DNA of 14,507 bases from Candidatus Fermentibacteraceae bacterium. Its GTDB lineage: Bacteria; Fermentibacterota; Fermentibacteria; Fermentibacterales; JCC-6. The notes under the pieces were generated by a model, which saw nothing but the letters and a program-made list of their open reading frames with translations, was not told where the DNA came from and did not search any database. The position numbers and the translations under genes were made by a program. The stretch spans positions 1-14,507 of the forward strand of contig JAGGYZ010000237.1 in the NCBI GenBank assembly GCA_021162285.1, in the 5' to 3' direction. Shown here piece by piece: positions 13,476 through 14,507 of this stretch (the first letter of the stretch is position 1; the number at the start of each line of letters is the position of its first letter).

Positions 13476-13988
13476 ATGGTAAAAAACACAATAGCTCTGG
13501 CTGGCGCTCCGTGTTCCGGAAAAACTGCAGTCGGCAGAATTCTCTCCCTTTATCTCGATGCGGAATTCATCGATACTGATCTCCTGATTGAAAGAAAAAC
13601 CGGCCACACTGTACCGTGGATTTTTCGTCATCAGGGAGAAAAAGCTTTCAGGGAAATTGAAAACGAAATCCTTTCTGATATCTTCAGAGATGCATCAGGT
13701 ACAACAGTTGTTGCTCTGGGAGGCGGTACCCTCCTGAATATGGATAATCTGATACTTGTGAAGGAAAATGCATTGCTGTTCACACTTGCTGCTTCTGTAA
13801 ACACTCTTGTAGCCAGAGATTGCGGCAACAGACCCCTTGCATCAGATTCCCATGCGTTCAGACAGCTGATGAGACAGAGAAAACAACACTACCTGTCGCT
13901 GGGTAACCCCATTGACACAGACAACAGAAGCGCCGAACAGGTGGCTTCAGCCATCATGACAGCAGTTCTCCCTCTGTTGTCTCGTTAA
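13476..13988 (+). CDS. aroK: Shikimate kinase
   Basis: Shikimate kinase phosphorylates shikimate at the 3-hydroxyl with ATP in the aromatic amino acid pathway. The 170-residue protein has the Walker A loop GAPCSGKT at 10-17, the shikimate-binding DTD at 33-35 (FIDTDLLIE), Arg59 in FREIENEIL, the GGG triplet at 82-84 (VVALGGGTLL) and Arg119-Pro in the lid region (GNRPLA), followed by RQRKQHYLSLGNPIDTD near the C-terminus. Length is normal for the family. It is the only plus-strand gene here, diverging from the HU-fusion gene and running tail to tail into the HydE-like gene, with which its last 35 bases overlap. The ATG lacks a ribosome site, and a perfect TATAAT lies immediately upstream. Confidence 0.93.
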   Translation: MVKNTIALAGAPCSGKTAVGRILSLYLDAEFIDTDLLIERKTGHTVPWIFRHQGEKAFREIENEILSDIFRDASGTTVVALGGGTLLNMDNLILVKENALLFTLAASVNTLVARDCGNRPLASDSHAFRQLMRQRKQHYLSLGNPIDTDNRSAEQVASAIMTAVLPLLSR

Positions 13989-14507
13989 GACCGGCTTTTA
14001 CAATGGTTCTTCTTGCATGTTCCAGCCCCACGTAGAACCTGTTGGTGTATATGGTGTAGTCATCACGAAGCTTCTGGGGAGTCATGTTTACTGTAATAAC
14101 ATTTGCTCCTGCCTGGAAACACCGGTACTGACCGTTTTCCATCAACCTTTCAAAAGTACTTGTAGCAGGGATAAGGGTATTTCTCAGGAAGAGCCTCATT
14201 GCGGCGATAAATCTCAACCCCAGCTCAGGGTCTCCCACCGGCTCATTTTCCAGAGGAGTTCCTGAAGCAGGTACAAAGACTGAAACACTGGACATCTCAG
14301 TTTTGAGTTCTTTCAACAGAATAAGATCGTTTACGAGAGAATCTATTGTCTGCCCCGGCAGGCCAAGAAGCGGCCCGGAGCCAATGTGAAAACCATGCTT
14401 TCTGAGAATCTTAAGCCATTCGATACGGCCTTCAAGGGTAAAACCCGGTTTCATTTTCTCGAACAGCTCTTTGTCGGAAGTTTCGTGTTTAAGAATAAAC
14501 TTGTAGG
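13954..14507 (-). CDS. HydE-like radical SAM protein, 5' end cut off by window edge
   Basis: HydE acts in assembly of the [FeFe]-hydrogenase active site, probably forming part of the cyanide/carbonyl-bearing iron precursor. The visible 183 codons cover the C-terminal two-thirds: YKFILKHETSDKELFEK, KHGFHIGSGPLLGLPGQTIDSLVNDLILLKEL, VFVPASGTPLENEPVGDP, NTLIPATSTFERL and AGANVITVNMTP, all close to the HydE pattern and more distant from biotin synthase. The radical SAM CxxxCxxC motif must lie beyond the right edge. The C-terminus lacks the cysteines that form the optional second iron-sulfur cluster in some HydE proteins. PylB and other methylornithine-synthase-like enzymes are the nearest alternative. 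The last 35 bases overlap the end of the shikimate kinase gene on the other strand. Confidence 0.75.
   Translation of the reverse strand, partial: YKFILKHETSDKELFEKMKPGFTLEGRIEWLKILRKHGFHIGSGPLLGLPGQTIDSLVNDLILLKELKTEMSSVSVFVPASGTPLENEPVGDPELGLRFIAAMRLFLRNTLIPATSTFERLMENGQYRCFQAGANVITVNMTPQKLRDDYTIYTNRFYVGLEHARRTIVKAGLNETTEGELLS

Noticed and set aside
13401..13631. Minus-strand open frame across the divergent region
   Set aside because: It covers the 5' part of shikimate kinase and the promoter region in antisense, with no ribosome site or domain.
1..14507. Mobile elements, CRISPR repeats, tRNA or rRNA genes
   Set aside because: No transposase or integrase motif, no direct repeat array and no RNA gene signature was seen; coding density is nearly complete and no gene-free stretch exceeds 100 bases.

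Overview
The window looks like a chromosomal segment of a Gram-negative, probably anaerobic bacterium. Outer-membrane biogenesis genes (BamD, a LolA-like protein, several lipoproteins) point to a diderm. A HydE-like radical SAM protein at the right edge suggests [FeFe]-hydrogenase maturation and a fermentative life. By eye the base composition is near 50% GC, and AGA/AGG arginine codons are common. The mixture of genes would fit a lineage of the FCB superphylum or a related candidate phylum, but I cannot name a taxon from the sequence alone. I see no mobile element, CRISPR array, rRNA or tRNA.

Layout. Seventeen genes run on the minus strand from about 13382 down to the left edge with almost no space between them (overlaps of up to 23 bases, gaps of at most about 50). 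In transcription order they are: an HU-type DNA-binding protein fused to a CBM48/AMPK-beta-like domain; FtsK; a TPR lipoprotein with a LytR_C-like domain; a LolA-like protein; RimO; an unknown envelope protein with a C-terminal membrane helix; a TPR lipoprotein; BamD; NadD; PilT; an NfeD-like protein; a slipin; DapA; DapB; a MEMO1-family protein; an AMMECR1-family protein; and the start of a small coiled-coil lipoprotein. At the right, one plus-strand gene (shikimate kinase) diverges from the HU gene across a 93-base region that holds the only clear intergenic promoters. The shikimate kinase gene then converges with, and overlaps, a HydE-like gene that runs off the right edge.

Functional reading. 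The first part of the array covers chromosome segregation (HU fusion, FtsK) and envelope assembly (three TPR lipoproteins, LolA-like protein, BamD). It continues with ribosomal protein and cofactor housekeeping (RimO, NadD), a PilT ATPase without pilus genes, a membrane pair (NfeD/slipin), the first two dedicated steps of the lysine/diaminopimelate pathway (DapA, DapB), and a conserved AMMECR1/MEMO pair.

The most unusual feature is the HU-CBM48 fusion directly upstream of ftsK. Secondary points are a DapA with Cys in place of the catalytic Thr44 and without the lysine-feedback residues, a shikimate kinase that appears to be read from a leaderless mRNA, and an AMMECR1/MEMO pair attached to dapAB without its usual radical SAM partner in view.
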